Part shown: piece after piece, positions 1-7,539 of the stretch
Numbering within the stretch: position 1 is the stretch's first letter
Layout: each line of letters begins with the position of its first letter
Source: Clostridia bacterium
GTDB lineage: Bacteria; Bacillota_A; Clostridia; Lachnospirales; Lachnospiraceae
Length of the DNA stretch: 29,922 bases
Reading direction: 5' to 3'
Assembly: GCA_012515365.1 (NCBI GenBank)
Contig: JAAYYM010000080.1
Span: 1-29,922, forward strand
Notes under the pieces: model-generated
The model's input: the letters and a program-made list of their open reading frames with translations, nothing else
Told to the model about the DNA's origin: nothing
The model's database searches: none
Program-made: the position numbers and the translations under genes

Positions 1-132
1 GTCGAGTGTGGATTCCTGAGTAATTGGGAGGAGACAGGTAAGCTGAAGGATGAAGCTTATCAGAAACAAATCGTAGAGGCAATTACAAAAGGAATCAAAG
101 AGTATGTCACTCTTCTCCAATATGCCGGATGA
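1..132 (+). CDS. N-acetylmuramoyl-L-alanine amidase, C-terminal fragment (5' cut)
   Basis: Reading frame 1 is open from the first base to a TGA at 130-132 and gives 43 residues. The segment VECGFLSNWEE followed by a helix with EAYQKQIVEAITKGI is the typical C-terminal end of amidase_3 family enzymes (CwlD/AmiC type), where the glutamate of the VE-x-GFLSN motif is a zinc-site/catalytic residue. These enzymes cleave the bond between muramic acid and the stem peptide of peptidoglycan. The CwlD subtype acts in spore cortex maturation, but too little is visible to choose a subtype. The last 26 bases overlap the 3' end of the convergent MATE gene. The start lies outside the window. Confidence 0.75.
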   Translation, partial: VECGFLSNWEETGKLKDEAYQKQIVEAITKGIKEYVTLLQYAG

Positions 133-1474
133 CCTTATGATAAATCCGATACATAAAGAATGATGAAATACATAAGGACATGATTTCAGCAATCGGCAGC
201 GCCCACCATACGTAATTGATAGATCCAAGTTTGGAAAGCAGATATGCTGCAGGAAGTAAAACGACCAGCTGTCTGGCAATCGAAACAATCATACTATACA
301 CGCCATTTCCGAGTGCCTGAAAGGCAGAACCGCATATAATACAAAATCCGGCAAGCAGAAAGTGGATACTAATGATTCGTAGTGCAGGTATTCCCATACT
401 GAGCATATGGTCGGAAGCATCAAAGAGTCCAAATAATTGTCTGGGGAAGAACTGAAATGCAAGGAATCCGATGAACATCAGTAGTTCTGCATAACCAATA
501 CTAAGCTTGATCGTGTGAACCAGACGATCTTTTTTTCTGGCACCAAAATTATATGCAATGATAGGAACCATTCCATTATTTAAACCAAATACAGGCATGA
601 AGATGAAGCTTTGAAGCTTGAAATACACACCAAACACAGCGGCTGCAGTAGTCGAAAAGCCGATTAGAATCCGATTCATTCCATAGACCATAATAGAACC
701 GATCGACTGCATGATGATCGAGGGGAGACCCACTACATAGATATTTTTGATCGTTTTTAAGTCTGGATGAAAGCCTTTTAATGATAAATGTATTTCATTG
801 TTTTTCTTGATATTAATGATGATGGCCAGTATACTTGCGACGATCTGTCCGATAACAGTTGCTATTGCGGCACCTTTGACTCCAAGCTTCGGAGCTCCAC
901 ATAAACCGAAGATCAGGATGGGATCTAAAATGATATTGATGATGGCACCTGTTCCCTGTGTGATCATGGTGTAGAAGGTTTTGCCTGTAGACTGCAGCAG
1001 TCTCTCAAATATAAATTGTGCATAGATACCAAAAGAGCAACAGCAGACGATTGTCAGATAATCAATTCCGTACCCAATGATCTGCGGGTTAGAAGTCTGA
1101 CTTTGATAAAAGGGCTTTGTGATTAATAATCCAATCAGAAGAAAGAGCCCAAAATTGATTAATGATAAGAAAATACCGTTCATTGCGGTCTGATTAACGC
1201 GAGAATAATCTTTTTCCCCTAAAGCACGAGAGAGCAGCGCGTTTACGCCGACTCCCATACCTGCACCTAATGCGATCATTAAGCTTTGAATTGGAAACGC
1301 AAGAGATACGGCAGTTAGTGCATCTTCACTGATTCTGGCAACGAAGATACTGTCTACAATGTTGTAAAGCGCCTGAACAAGCATGGAAATCATCATAGGG
1401 AGTGACATAGAAATTAATAATTGATTGACGGGCATAATCCCCATTTTATTTTCTGTAACAATAGTTTCTTTCAT
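107..1474 (-). CDS. MATE family multidrug efflux transporter
   Basis: The 455-residue protein begins MKETIVTENKMGIMPVNQLL and has about twelve hydrophobic segments in two similar halves, as expected for MATE (NorM/DinF-like) antiporters that export drugs or metabolites with Na+ or H+. The segments SLPMMISMLVQALYNIVDSIFV (read around residues 24-45) and GVGVNALLSRALGEKD are typical of the N-lobe. The frame stays open for 18 more codons upstream to 1528, but the ATG at 1474 has an AAGAGGT ribosome site 7 bases before it (1481-1487), so this start is preferred. The gene has its own promoter (1519-1547) and runs convergently into the amidase gene, overlapping it by 26 bases. The substrate cannot be predicted. 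Confidence 0.9.
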   Translation of the reverse strand: MKETIVTENKMGIMPVNQLLISMSLPMMISMLVQALYNIVDSIFVARISEDALTAVSLAFPIQSLMIALGAGMGVGVNALLSRALGEKDYSRVNQTAMNGIFLSLINFGLFLLIGLLITKPFYQSQTSNPQIIGYGIDYLTIVCCCSFGIYAQFIFERLLQSTGKTFYTMITQGTGAIINIILDPILIFGLCGAPKLGVKGAAIATVIGQIVASILAIIINIKKNNEIHLSLKGFHPDLKTIKNIYVVGLPSIIMQSIGSIMVYGMNRILIGFSTTAAAVFGVYFKLQSFIFMPVFGLNNGMVPIIAYNFGARKKDRLVHTIKLSIGYAELLMFIGFLAFQFFPRQLFGLFDASDHMLSMGIPALRIISIHFLLAGFCIICGSAFQALGNGVYSMIVSIARQLVVLLPAAYLLSKLGSINYVWWALPIAEIMSLCISSFFMYRIYHKVIRHIGEE

Positions 1475-1518
1475 TATATACCTCTTATTCTGAATCATAT
1501 GTATCTGATAGCTATACG

Positions 1519-1547
1519 AGTATAGCACAATGCTAAAATCAATGCAA
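1519..1547 (-). promoter_or_regulatory. MATE gene promoter with palindromic operator
   Basis: Read on the minus strand, a -35 TTGCAT (1542-1547) and a -10 TATACT (1519-1524) are 17 bases apart, with TG one base before the -10 (extended -10). A perfect 7-base inverted repeat with a 2-base centre, GCTATAC-GA-GTATAGC at 1511-1526, covers the -10. This is the usual placement for a repressor site. No regulator gene is adjacent. Confidence 0.5.
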
Positions 1548-1553
1548 TAAAGC

Positions 1554-1582
1554 TTGAATAATACATGAAATCGTTATAAGAT
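1554..1582 (+). promoter_or_regulatory. Putative sigma-A promoter of the HATPase-like gene
   Basis: TTGAAT (1554-1559) and TAAGAT (1577-1582) are separated by 17 bases, and the start codon lies about 40 bases downstream. It is divergent from the MATE promoter. The -10 matches consensus at only four of six positions. Confidence 0.35.
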
Positions 1583-1620
1583 AATATATATCGAACAAAA
1601 TGATAAGGTGGGATGCACAA

Positions 1621-2229
1621 ATGAAATCAAATATATGTATATTAAACAGTGATGCCAAAACATTAACAAATGCATTGGATGAGGTAGAAAAAGTTGCCAG
1701 ATATAATGACCTGACTGAAAAGGAAACCAAGACGCTCAGACTTTTAGCTGAAGAGCTGATCGGTATGGAAAAGGGAATTCTGGGAATACGTGTAGGTGAG
1801 TTTTATGTGGAAAATGAAGGCAAGAAAGAGAAAGAGTATAAATTACATCTGATTTCTGAAATAACACTGGATTTGGAAGAGCAGGATCGTTTTATGGAGT
1901 TGTCCTCATCAGGAAAAAATGAAGCATATAAAGGGTTTTCCGGAAAAATGAAAGAGATTGCAACTATGTTTTTATCAGAACCTGCAGGAGCTGTTCGTCC
2001 TTATGATCCAACCTATATGTGTGTACCGGGCGCTTATATGACATACGGAATTGACAGCAGCTTTGATTATGCATGGACGATGCAGAGCTATATGCAGGCG
2101 AGCATGAATGACGTGAATAAGTGGGACGAGCTGGAGAAGTCGGTTGTAGCAAAATATGCAGATGACATAGTCGTAGGTGTTACAAATAAAAAAGTTGAAA
2201 TTATCGTAGTAAAAGACTTTGCAAAATAA
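1621..2229 (+). CDS. RsbW/HATPase-fold-like protein of unknown function
   Basis: A 202-residue soluble protein. An ATG lies in frame at 1600, but AAGGTGGG (1605-1612) sits 8 bases before the ATG at 1621, which therefore starts the gene. Residues about 20-75 (DEVEKVARYNDLTEKETKTLRL then LAEELIGM) resemble the first helices of anti-sigma-factor Ser/Thr kinase-like ATP-binding folds. The later GKNEAYKGFSGKMKEI recalls a conserved block in Clostridia proteins annotated as ATP-binding regulators. The classic DxGxG nucleotide motif is not obvious, so ATP binding is uncertain. The C-terminal about 70 residues (PYDPTYMCVPGAYMTYGIDSS onward) are not recognised. It stands alone between its own promoter and a strong terminator, with no sigma factor or anti-anti-sigma partner next to it. 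The family call is from memory; the function is unknown. Confidence 0.6.
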   Translation: MKSNICILNSDAKTLTNALDEVEKVARYNDLTEKETKTLRLLAEELIGMEKGILGIRVGEFYVENEGKKEKEYKLHLISEITLDLEEQDRFMELSSSGKNEAYKGFSGKMKEIATMFLSEPAGAVRPYDPTYMCVPGAYMTYGIDSSFDYAWTMQSYMQASMNDVNKWDELEKSVVAKYADDIVVGVTNKKVEIIVVKDFAK

Positions 2230-2254
2230 AACGAAGCAAATTCGCGTAATGATG

Positions 2255-2288
2255 AATCGAACAATCTGAACAGATTGTTCGATTTTTT
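2255..2288 (+). terminator. Rho-independent terminator
   Basis: A perfect 14-base inverted repeat (2255-2268 with 2271-2284, outer arm AATCGAACAATCTG) is followed by a run of T to 2288. It ends the transcript of the HATPase-like gene 26 bases after its stop. Confidence 0.85.
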
Positions 2289-2319
2289 GTCACACACTAT
2301 TTTATTCATTTTTAAGATG

Positions 2320-2328
2320 TGGTATTAT
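2320..2328 (+). promoter_or_regulatory. Extended -10 promoter of the sua5 operon
   Basis: TGG-TATTAT at 2320-2328 forms an extended -10 element 42 bases before the sua5 start and just after the upstream terminator. No good -35 is seen 17 bases upstream (TTTTAT at 2300-2305). Confidence 0.4.
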
Positions 2329-2369
2329 AAGCATGGATTTGTATGTAGAGATAAAAGAATGGTGGAAGA

Positions 2370-3422
2370 ATGAAAACAAAAATAATGACAGTAAGTGAAG
2401 AGGAAGTATCTGATGAAATGCTGACCGATGCCGGCGATATCATTCTTTGCGGAGGTCTGGTCGCTTTCCCAACGGAAACTGTTTATGGACTTGGAGGGAA
2501 TGCACTTGATCCAAAGGCGTCTGAGAAAATATATGCGGCAAAAGGAAGACCTTCTGATAATCCACTAATCGTGCATATCGCATGTATGGAGGATCTTGAA
2601 AAAATTGTCAGTGACATACCAGAGAATGCAATGCGTGCTGCCAAGGCTTTTTGGCCCGGTCCGCTTACTATGATATTTAAAAAGAAGGATATTGTTCCTT
2701 ATGAAACAACAGGTGGTCTGGATACAGTAGCAGTCAGAATGCCGGTTCACAAAACTGCATTGGCGCTTATCCGTACAGCGGGTGGATTTATAGCAGCTCC
2801 GAGTGCGAATACCTCAGGAAAACCAAGTCCTACGATAGCAAGGCATGTAATAGAAGATCTGGATGGTAAAATCGATATGATCATTGATGGTGGTGCGGCT
2901 GTCATTGGACTTGAATCAACAATTGTGGATTTTTCTGTTGAGACACCTGTGATCCTACGTCCTGGATTCATTTCCTTACAAATGTTTAAAGAAATCGTGC
3001 CTGATATTACAATGGATGCGGCCTTTTTGAATGAAGGAAACCCACAAGTAAAGCCAAAGGCACCAGGAATGAAATATCGGCATTATGCCCCTAAAGGTCA
3101 ATTAATCATTGTAGAAGGAAAACAAGAGGATGTAGTTTCCTATATTAATCAGTGCTTGAAGGAGCAACAGAATAAAGGAGAAAAAACAGGCGTTATTGCA
3201 ACGAATGAAACTTATGATTTCTATCAAGCGGATTTGGTAGAAAATATTGGATCAAGAACAGATGATGAAGAAATAGCAAGACATTTATATGGAATACTCA
3301 GAGAATTTGATGAAGCAGGTATTACCTATATTTATTCAGAACAATTTGATACACCTCGTATGGGCCAGGCGATCATGAATCGATTGATCAAGGCGGCGGG
3401 ACACTGTATCATAAAATTATAA
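2370..3422 (+). CDS. sua5: L-threonylcarbamoyladenylate synthase (Sua5/YwlC type)
   Basis: A 350-residue enzyme that makes threonylcarbamoyl-AMP from threonine, bicarbonate and ATP, the first step of t6A37 formation in tRNAs that read ANN codons. The YrdC domain fills about residues 10-210, with FPTETVYGLGGNA near 33-45 and the K-x-R-S/T-x-x-x-P signature KGRPSDNP at 58-65. A linker with APGMKYRHYAPKG near 230-242 leads to a C-terminal Sua5 domain, so this is the long Sua5 form and not the short TsaC form. It is the first gene of a tight operon; rpiB starts 18 bases after it. The neighbouring order matches ywlC-ywlF-upp-atp in Bacillus. Confidence 0.95.
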   Translation: MKTKIMTVSEEEVSDEMLTDAGDIILCGGLVAFPTETVYGLGGNALDPKASEKIYAAKGRPSDNPLIVHIACMEDLEKIVSDIPENAMRAAKAFWPGPLTMIFKKKDIVPYETTGGLDTVAVRMPVHKTALALIRTAGGFIAAPSANTSGKPSPTIARHVIEDLDGKIDMIIDGGAAVIGLESTIVDFSVETPVILRPGFISLQMFKEIVPDITMDAAFLNEGNPQVKPKAPGMKYRHYAPKGQLIIVEGKQEDVVSYINQCLKEQQNKGEKTGVIATNETYDFYQADLVENIGSRTDDEEIARHLYGILREFDEAGITYIYSEQFDTPRMGQAIMNRLIKAAGHCIIKL

Positions 3423-3440
3423 GAGAAGAGGCGTAGCAGA

Positions 3441-3875
3441 ATGAAAAAAATAGTAATAGGAAGCGATCATGGCGGATACAAACTTAAGGAGGTAATCAAG
3501 GGACATCTTGAAAAACAGGGATATGAATGTAAAGATGTCGGCTGTTATTCATTGGAATCCTGTGACTATCCACAGTATGGAAAAGCAGTAGCTGAATCAG
3601 TGGCTTCAGGAGAAGTTCCTTTTGGAATTTTGGTATGTACGACAGGAATAGGTATCTCAATCGTCGCAAATAAAGTCAAGGGAATCAGAGCTGCATTATG
3701 TGGAGACTTGACATCTGCCAGATTGACAAGAGAGCATAATGATGCAAATATTCTGGCACTTGGAGCAGGGATTGTCGGAGAAAACGTAGCACTTGATATT
3801 GTTGATATGTTTTTAAACACACCATTTTCTGAACTTGAGAAACATCAACGCAGAATTAATGCAATTGAAGATTAA
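3441..3875 (+). CDS. rpiB: Ribose-5-phosphate isomerase B
   Basis: A 144-residue RpiB/LacA/LacB-family protein that interconverts ribose 5-phosphate and ribulose 5-phosphate in the pentose phosphate pathway. The N-terminal phosphate/substrate motif IGSDHGGYKLKE (residues 6-17), the catalytic cysteine C66 in VCTTGIGISI and H99 in REHNDAN are all in place, and the length is normal. It could in principle act on another sugar phosphate (allose or galactose 6-phosphate), but its position between sua5 and upp favours the housekeeping pentose isomerase. Its product feeds PRPP, the co-substrate of the next gene product, Upp. Confidence 0.93.
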   Translation: MKKIVIGSDHGGYKLKEVIKGHLEKQGYECKDVGCYSLESCDYPQYGKAVAESVASGEVPFGILVCTTGIGISIVANKVKGIRAALCGDLTSARLTREHNDANILALGAGIVGENVALDIVDMFLNTPFSELEKHQRRINAIED

Positions 3876-3887
3876 TAGAATACAAAT

Positions 3888-3921
3888 AGATAAATAAGAC
3901 AAACAGATAAATAAGACAAAC
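3888..3921 (+). repeat. 17-bp perfect tandem duplication before upp
   Basis: The unit AGATAAATAAGACAAAC occurs twice with no gap (3888-3904 and 3905-3921), filling the rpiB-upp spacer directly up to the AGGAGG of upp (3922-3927). It may be a recent slippage product or may provide an unstructured A-rich translation enhancer. Confidence 0.9.
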
Positions 3922-3935
3922 AGGAGGAATGCAGC

Positions 3936-4565
3936 GTGAGCAAAGTAGTAATTATGGATCATCCTTTGATTCAGCACAAAATCGGTTATATCAGAAGAAA
4001 GGATACCGGAACAAAGGATTTCCGCCAGACAATCAGTGAGATTGCAATGCTGATCTGCTATGAAGCAACAAGAGATCTGCCTTTGGCTGAGGTTGGAATC
4101 GAAACACCTATCTGCAAAACAGTAGCAAAGGAATTAAAGGGAAAGAAGATGGCAATCGTGCCGATCCTGCGAGCCGGACTCGGTATGGTAGACGGTTTTC
4201 TGACAATGGTTCCGGCTGCTAAGATCGGCCACATCGGTTTATATCGTGATCCAGAAACATTAAATCCGGTTGAATATTATTGCAAGCTTCCGGCTGATTG
4301 TGCAGAGCGTGAAGTGTTTGTAGTAGATCCTATGCTTGCAACAGGAGGTTCATCTGTAGCTGCAATTAGAATGTTAAAAGAAAAAGGATGTAAAAACATT
4401 CATTTTATGTGTATCATAGCAGCACCGGAAGGAATCAAGAAAATGCAGGAAGAGCATCCGGATGTTGATTTATATGTAGGTGCACTAGATGAGAAACTAA
4501 ATGAACATGGATATATTGTCCCAGGACTTGGAGATGCAGGAGACCGTATTTTCGGCACAAAATAA
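3936..4565 (+). CDS. upp: Uracil phosphoribosyltransferase
   Basis: A 209-residue enzyme that converts uracil plus PRPP to UMP (pyrimidine salvage). The PRPP loop is DPMLATGGS at 131-139, [12 protein letters not shown] at 76-87 is the family's active-site segment, and the C-terminal [14 protein letters not shown] is diagnostic of Upp. The start is GTG at 3936, supported by AGGAGG 8 bases upstream. It lies between rpiB and a dCMP deaminase gene, so the operon groups pyrimidine nucleotide supply genes. Confidence 0.96.
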   Translation: MSKVVIMDHPLIQHKIGYIRRKDTGTKDFRQTISEIAMLICYEATRDLPLAEVGIETPICKTVAKELKGKKMAIVPILRAGLGMVDGFLTMVPAAKIGHIGLYRDPETLNPVEYYCKLPADCAEREVFVVDPMLATGGSSVAAIRMLKEKGCKNIHFMCIIAAPEGIKKMQEEHPDVDLYVGALDEKLNEHGYIVPGLGDAGDRIFGTK

Positions 4566-4583
4566 AAATAACGGGGGTTATTG

Positions 4584-5072
4584 ATGATGAGCGATAAAAG
4601 AAAGGATTATATTTCATGGGATGAGTACTTTATGGGGGTATCCATTTTGTCAGGAATGCGGTCGAAAGATCCCAACACACAGGTGGGGGCCTGCATTGTC
4701 AGTGAGGATAATAAGATTTTGTCCATGGGCTATAATGGATTTCCAAAGGGATGCTCAGACGATGAATTTCCATGGTGTCGTGAAGGCGCGCCTTTGGAGA
4801 ATAAATATTTGTATACCACACATAGTGAAATTAATGCAATCTTAAATTACCGCGGAGGGAATCTGGAGGGAGCCAAAATATATGTTTCCTTATTTCCCTG
4901 TAACGAATGTGCCAAGGCTATCATACAATCAGGGATCCGTACCATTGTTTATGATTCTGATAAGTATGCAGATACGCCATCAGTGATTGCGTCCAAAAAA
5001 ATGCTGGATGCAGCCGGTGTGCGTTACTACAAATATCAACACACGAATCGGGAAGTAAAATTTGTATTATAA
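4584..5072 (+). CDS. dCMP deaminase (cytidine/deoxycytidylate deaminase family, ComEB-like)
   Basis: About 162 residues. The zinc-dependent deaminase motifs are HSE (H79, E81, counting from the second ATG) and PCNEC (C105, C108). NTQVGACIV and the insert with GCSDDEFPWCREGAP are typical of dCMP deaminases, which supply dUMP for thymidylate synthesis. TTG (4581), ATG (4584) and ATG (4587) are consecutive; GGGGGT at 4573-4578 fits either ATG, so the first is given. It follows upp by 18 bases. In Bacillus the family member is called ComEB, but a competence role is not implied here. Confidence 0.9.
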   Translation: MMSDKRKDYISWDEYFMGVSILSGMRSKDPNTQVGACIVSEDNKILSMGYNGFPKGCSDDEFPWCREGAPLENKYLYTTHSEINAILNYRGGNLEGAKIYVSLFPCNECAKAIIQSGIRTIVYDSDKYADTPSVIASKKMLDAAGVRYYKYQHTNREVKFVL

Positions 5073-5090
5073 TGGGGTGATCGTGGTATC

Positions 5091-6257
5091 GTGAAGAATA
5101 AAATGAGAAGGATAGTCTGTTCCATTGTTTTGATATTCTCGCTGCTGTTATCTGTGAATTCGCTGTATCCGCAAACGGTCTGTGCGAAAACTACTGCTGA
5201 AAAGATCAAGGAAGCAGAAGCTGAAAAAAAACAGACTGAGGAACAAAAGAAACAGACAGAAGCAAAGAAGGAAACGCTAGAGAATACCAAGGATAAATTA
5301 GAGGGCTATCTAGATGATCTGAATGATAATCTGACAGAAATCAGTGAGAATTTATCAGAGCTGGAAGAACAAATTGATGCAAAAGAGAAAGAGATCGAGC
5401 AGACCGGAAATGAGCTGGTTGATGCGAAAGCACAGGAAACGAATCAGTACGAGCTCATGAAACGGCGTATCAAATATATGTATGAGCAGGGTGAGGAATC
5501 TTATCTGGAACGGTTTCTCCAGTCAAAGTCTTATGCAGATTTTCTCAATAAGGCTGAATACGTGGAAAAAGTAGAAGAGTATGATCGACGTATGCTGGAA
5601 AGCCTGATCGCGTTAAAAGAGTCTATTGAAGAAAAGGAGCAAAAGCTCAAGAGTGAGATGGATGATCTGCAGGCATTGCAGCAGGACATTGAAAACGAGA
5701 AGAGCAAAGTTGCAACTTTGGTGAATTCGACTACCGGATCACTTGCCAGTACGGCAGGACAGCTTGTTGCAGCACAAAGTGAGGAAGCGGCCTATGAGGC
5801 TGAGCTCGCAAAACAGGAGCAAGAACTAAAGGCACTTAAGAAACAGCTTGCCGAAGAACAGGCAATGTCGCAAAAGGCGGCAGGTATGTCTTGGCGTGAT
5901 ATATCGGAACTATCCTTTGAAGCCGGAGATCGTGATCTTTTAGCAGCAATCATACACTGTGAAGCGGGGGCAGAACCTTATTCAGGTCAGGTGGCTGTAG
6001 GAGCTGTTGTAATCAATCGTATGCGAAGTGCAGCATATCCGAATTCTATGGTGGGCGTTATTTATGCTCCAAGACAGTTCTCTCCGGTGGCAAGCGGAAG
6101 ACTTGCAGCAAGACTTGCACAAGGTGCAAGCTCATCTTGTTATGCGGCAGCAGATGAAGCGATGCGGGGATCTACACCAGTAGGAAACTGCTTATATTTT
6201 AGGACTGTCTTACCTCAGATCAAGGGACAGGTTATCGGAAATCATGTATTTTATTAA
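5091..6257 (+). CDS. Secreted coiled-coil protein with SleB-type cell-wall hydrolase domain
   Basis: 388 residues starting at GTG 5091 (an in-frame ATG at 5103 is possible). A signal peptide spans residues 1-32, with a hydrophobic core IVCSIVLIFSLLL and likely cleavage after VCA. Residues about 33-265 are a long Lys/Glu/Gln-rich coiled coil resembling the PcsB/CwlO N-terminal domain. Residues about 280-388 match the SleB/Hydrolase_2 domain: LLAAIIHCEAGAEPYSGQVA with the expected catalytic glutamate, then VGAVVINRM and RQFSPV. SleB domains are lytic transglycosylases for spore cortex or vegetative wall. The coiled coil suggests a regulated hydrolase, perhaps at division sites as for PcsB (inference). 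It ends the sua5 operon. Confidence 0.88.
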   Translation: MKNKMRRIVCSIVLIFSLLLSVNSLYPQTVCAKTTAEKIKEAEAEKKQTEEQKKQTEAKKETLENTKDKLEGYLDDLNDNLTEISENLSELEEQIDAKEKEIEQTGNELVDAKAQETNQYELMKRRIKYMYEQGEESYLERFLQSKSYADFLNKAEYVEKVEEYDRRMLESLIALKESIEEKEQKLKSEMDDLQALQQDIENEKSKVATLVNSTTGSLASTAGQLVAAQSEEAAYEAELAKQEQELKALKKQLAEEQAMSQKAAGMSWRDISELSFEAGDRDLLAAIIHCEAGAEPYSGQVAVGAVVINRMRSAAYPNSMVGVIYAPRQFSPVASGRLAARLAQGASSSCYAAADEAMRGSTPVGNCLYFRTVLPQIKGQVIGNHVFY

Positions 6258-6305
6258 ACACATTTTGTAGTCTGCAAGTGGACTGCCAAGTGTGTTTTTA
6301 TTTTA
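6256..6305 (+). terminator. Probable terminator of the sua5 operon
   Basis: Arms AAACACA (6256-6262) and TGTGTTT (6291-6297) flank a region that can form a further AGTC/GACT stem. They are followed by TTTTTATTTT. The stem is long-looped and imperfect. Confidence 0.5.
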
Positions 6306-6385
6306 AAGAAAACGATAGCATATATCATTCTATATGGGTACTATGCAGAAAATATATGTTGTATTGATCTAGAAAGTGTTACTAT

Positions 6386-6410
6386 ATATATGATATATGA
6401 AATCATATAT
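6386..6410 (+). promoter_or_regulatory. AT-rich inverted repeat in the lysR promoter region
   Basis: ATATATGA (6386-6393) and TCATATAT (6403-6410) form a perfect 8-base inverted repeat with a 9-base spacer. It overlaps a weak candidate -10 (TATATG 6387-6392, with TTGATC at 6364-6369 as -35). It could be a LysR autoregulatory site, but AT-rich palindromes also occur by chance. Confidence 0.3.
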
Positions 6411-6444
6411 GACTCTTTGTTCGTTTAGAAGGGGGGATTGTGAA

Positions 6445-7383
6445 ATGAATACGCTTTTGTTTCAATATGCAGTGGAAATAGAAAAATCAGGATCTATTAC
6501 GAAAGCAGCACAGAATTTATATATGGCACAGCCGAATCTGAGCAAGGCAATCAAGGATCTGGAGACAGAGCTTGGCTATGAGATCTTTAAAAGGACAGCC
6601 GGTGGAATCAGTGTTACAGATAAGGGGGGCGAATTTCTTTATCATGCGCAGAAAATGCTGGAGCAGATGGCAGAGATGGAGAAAATAGCCGGACGAAACG
6701 ATGATACTGACAGTTACTATAAGTTATCGATTCCACGAGGCAGCTATATTGCAAATGGATTCACTTCGTTTGTGGCGGCACTTCCGACTATGGATGATCT
6801 CGAAATTACAGTTAACGAGACTAATACACTTAAAACGATCGATAATGTCTTAAATCGTGGTTATAATATGGGGATTATACGTTATCAGAAAAAGGATGAG
6901 GAGTATTTCAGCAATTATATCCGCAATAATAAACTCGAGCATGAGATGATCTGGGAGTTTGAATATCTGGTAGTCATGTCAAAGATGCATCCGCTGGCAA
7001 GAAAAGACGTGATATCAAGGGCGGATCTCTCGGAATATGTCAGGATTATGCATGGAGATATTGAAATCCCGCATGCAAAATATAATGAGGATAAAATCAG
7101 GTCAGGAAAGAAAGCGCATGGTAGAACAATCTATGTATATGAGCGTGGCAGTCAGTTTGATCTGCTTGCCAATATGCCGACTACTTATATGTGGGTATCT
7201 CCGATTCCGGATTCATATCTTGAAAAAAATAATCTGGTACAACGTGCATGTAAGGCTGAAAATAATCTGTATAGAGATGTTTTGATCTACAGGAAGGATT
7301 ATATGTTAGGAGAACGTGATAAATTGTTTCAGAAAAAATTGTATGAGTCGAAGGTTGAAGTTGCTTCAGCCAAATATGTATAA
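6445..7383 (+). CDS. LysR family transcriptional regulator
   Basis: 312 residues. The ATG at 6445 has AAGGGGGG 8 bases upstream; the longer frame from 6397 lacks a ribosome site. The winged helix-turn-helix occupies residues about 1-60 (FQYAVEIEKSGSITKAAQNL, then AQPNLSKAIKDLETELGYEIFKR in the recognition region). An effector-binding domain follows to the end and includes FEYLVVMSKMHPLARKD. LysR proteins usually control a nearby gene; here the next gene encodes a formate/nitrite-family channel on the same strand, behind its own promoter. The effector is unknown. A strong terminator separates the two genes, so they are not one operon. Confidence 0.92.
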   Translation: MNTLLFQYAVEIEKSGSITKAAQNLYMAQPNLSKAIKDLETELGYEIFKRTAGGISVTDKGGEFLYHAQKMLEQMAEMEKIAGRNDDTDSYYKLSIPRGSYIANGFTSFVAALPTMDDLEITVNETNTLKTIDNVLNRGYNMGIIRYQKKDEEYFSNYIRNNKLEHEMIWEFEYLVVMSKMHPLARKDVISRADLSEYVRIMHGDIEIPHAKYNEDKIRSGKKAHGRTIYVYERGSQFDLLANMPTTYMWVSPIPDSYLEKNNLVQRACKAENNLYRDVLIYRKDYMLGERDKLFQKKLYESKVEVASAKYV

Positions 7384-7405
7384 ATTAAGATGAAAAGGAT
7401 TTAGC

Positions 7406-7448
7406 ACCGGTATTATATGAAATGTCATATGATACCGGTCTTTTTTTA
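7406..7448 (+). terminator. Strong rho-independent terminator after lysR
   Basis: A 15-base stem with one G-U pair (7406-7420 with 7425-7439, outer ACCGGTAT/ATACCGGT), a 4-base loop AATG, then a T run from 7441 to 7447. Confidence 0.92.
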
Positions 7449-7484
7449 TATTTTTCAGATTATAAATTGTCTGCTATCTTTTGG

Positions 7485-7520
7485 TTGACTGATCAAATAA
7501 ATGATCACACAAACTATAAT
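7485..7520 (+). promoter_or_regulatory. Channel gene promoter region with paired TGATCA palindromes
   Basis: A perfect -10 TATAAT lies at 7515-7520. The only -35-like hexamer, TTGACT at 7485-7490, is 24 bases away, which is too far for unaided sigma-A. Two TGATCA palindromes (7490-7495 and 7502-7507, spaced 6) lie where the -35 should be. This suggests an activator-dependent promoter, possibly served by the upstream LysR protein (inference). Confidence 0.4.
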
Positions 7521-7539
7521 AACTACGGAGATTCGATTT

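Noticed and set aside
7501..7539. FNT start at ATG 7501
   Set aside because: The stretch contains the TGATCA site and the -10 TATAAT and lacks a ribosome site. ATG 7540 has CGGAG.
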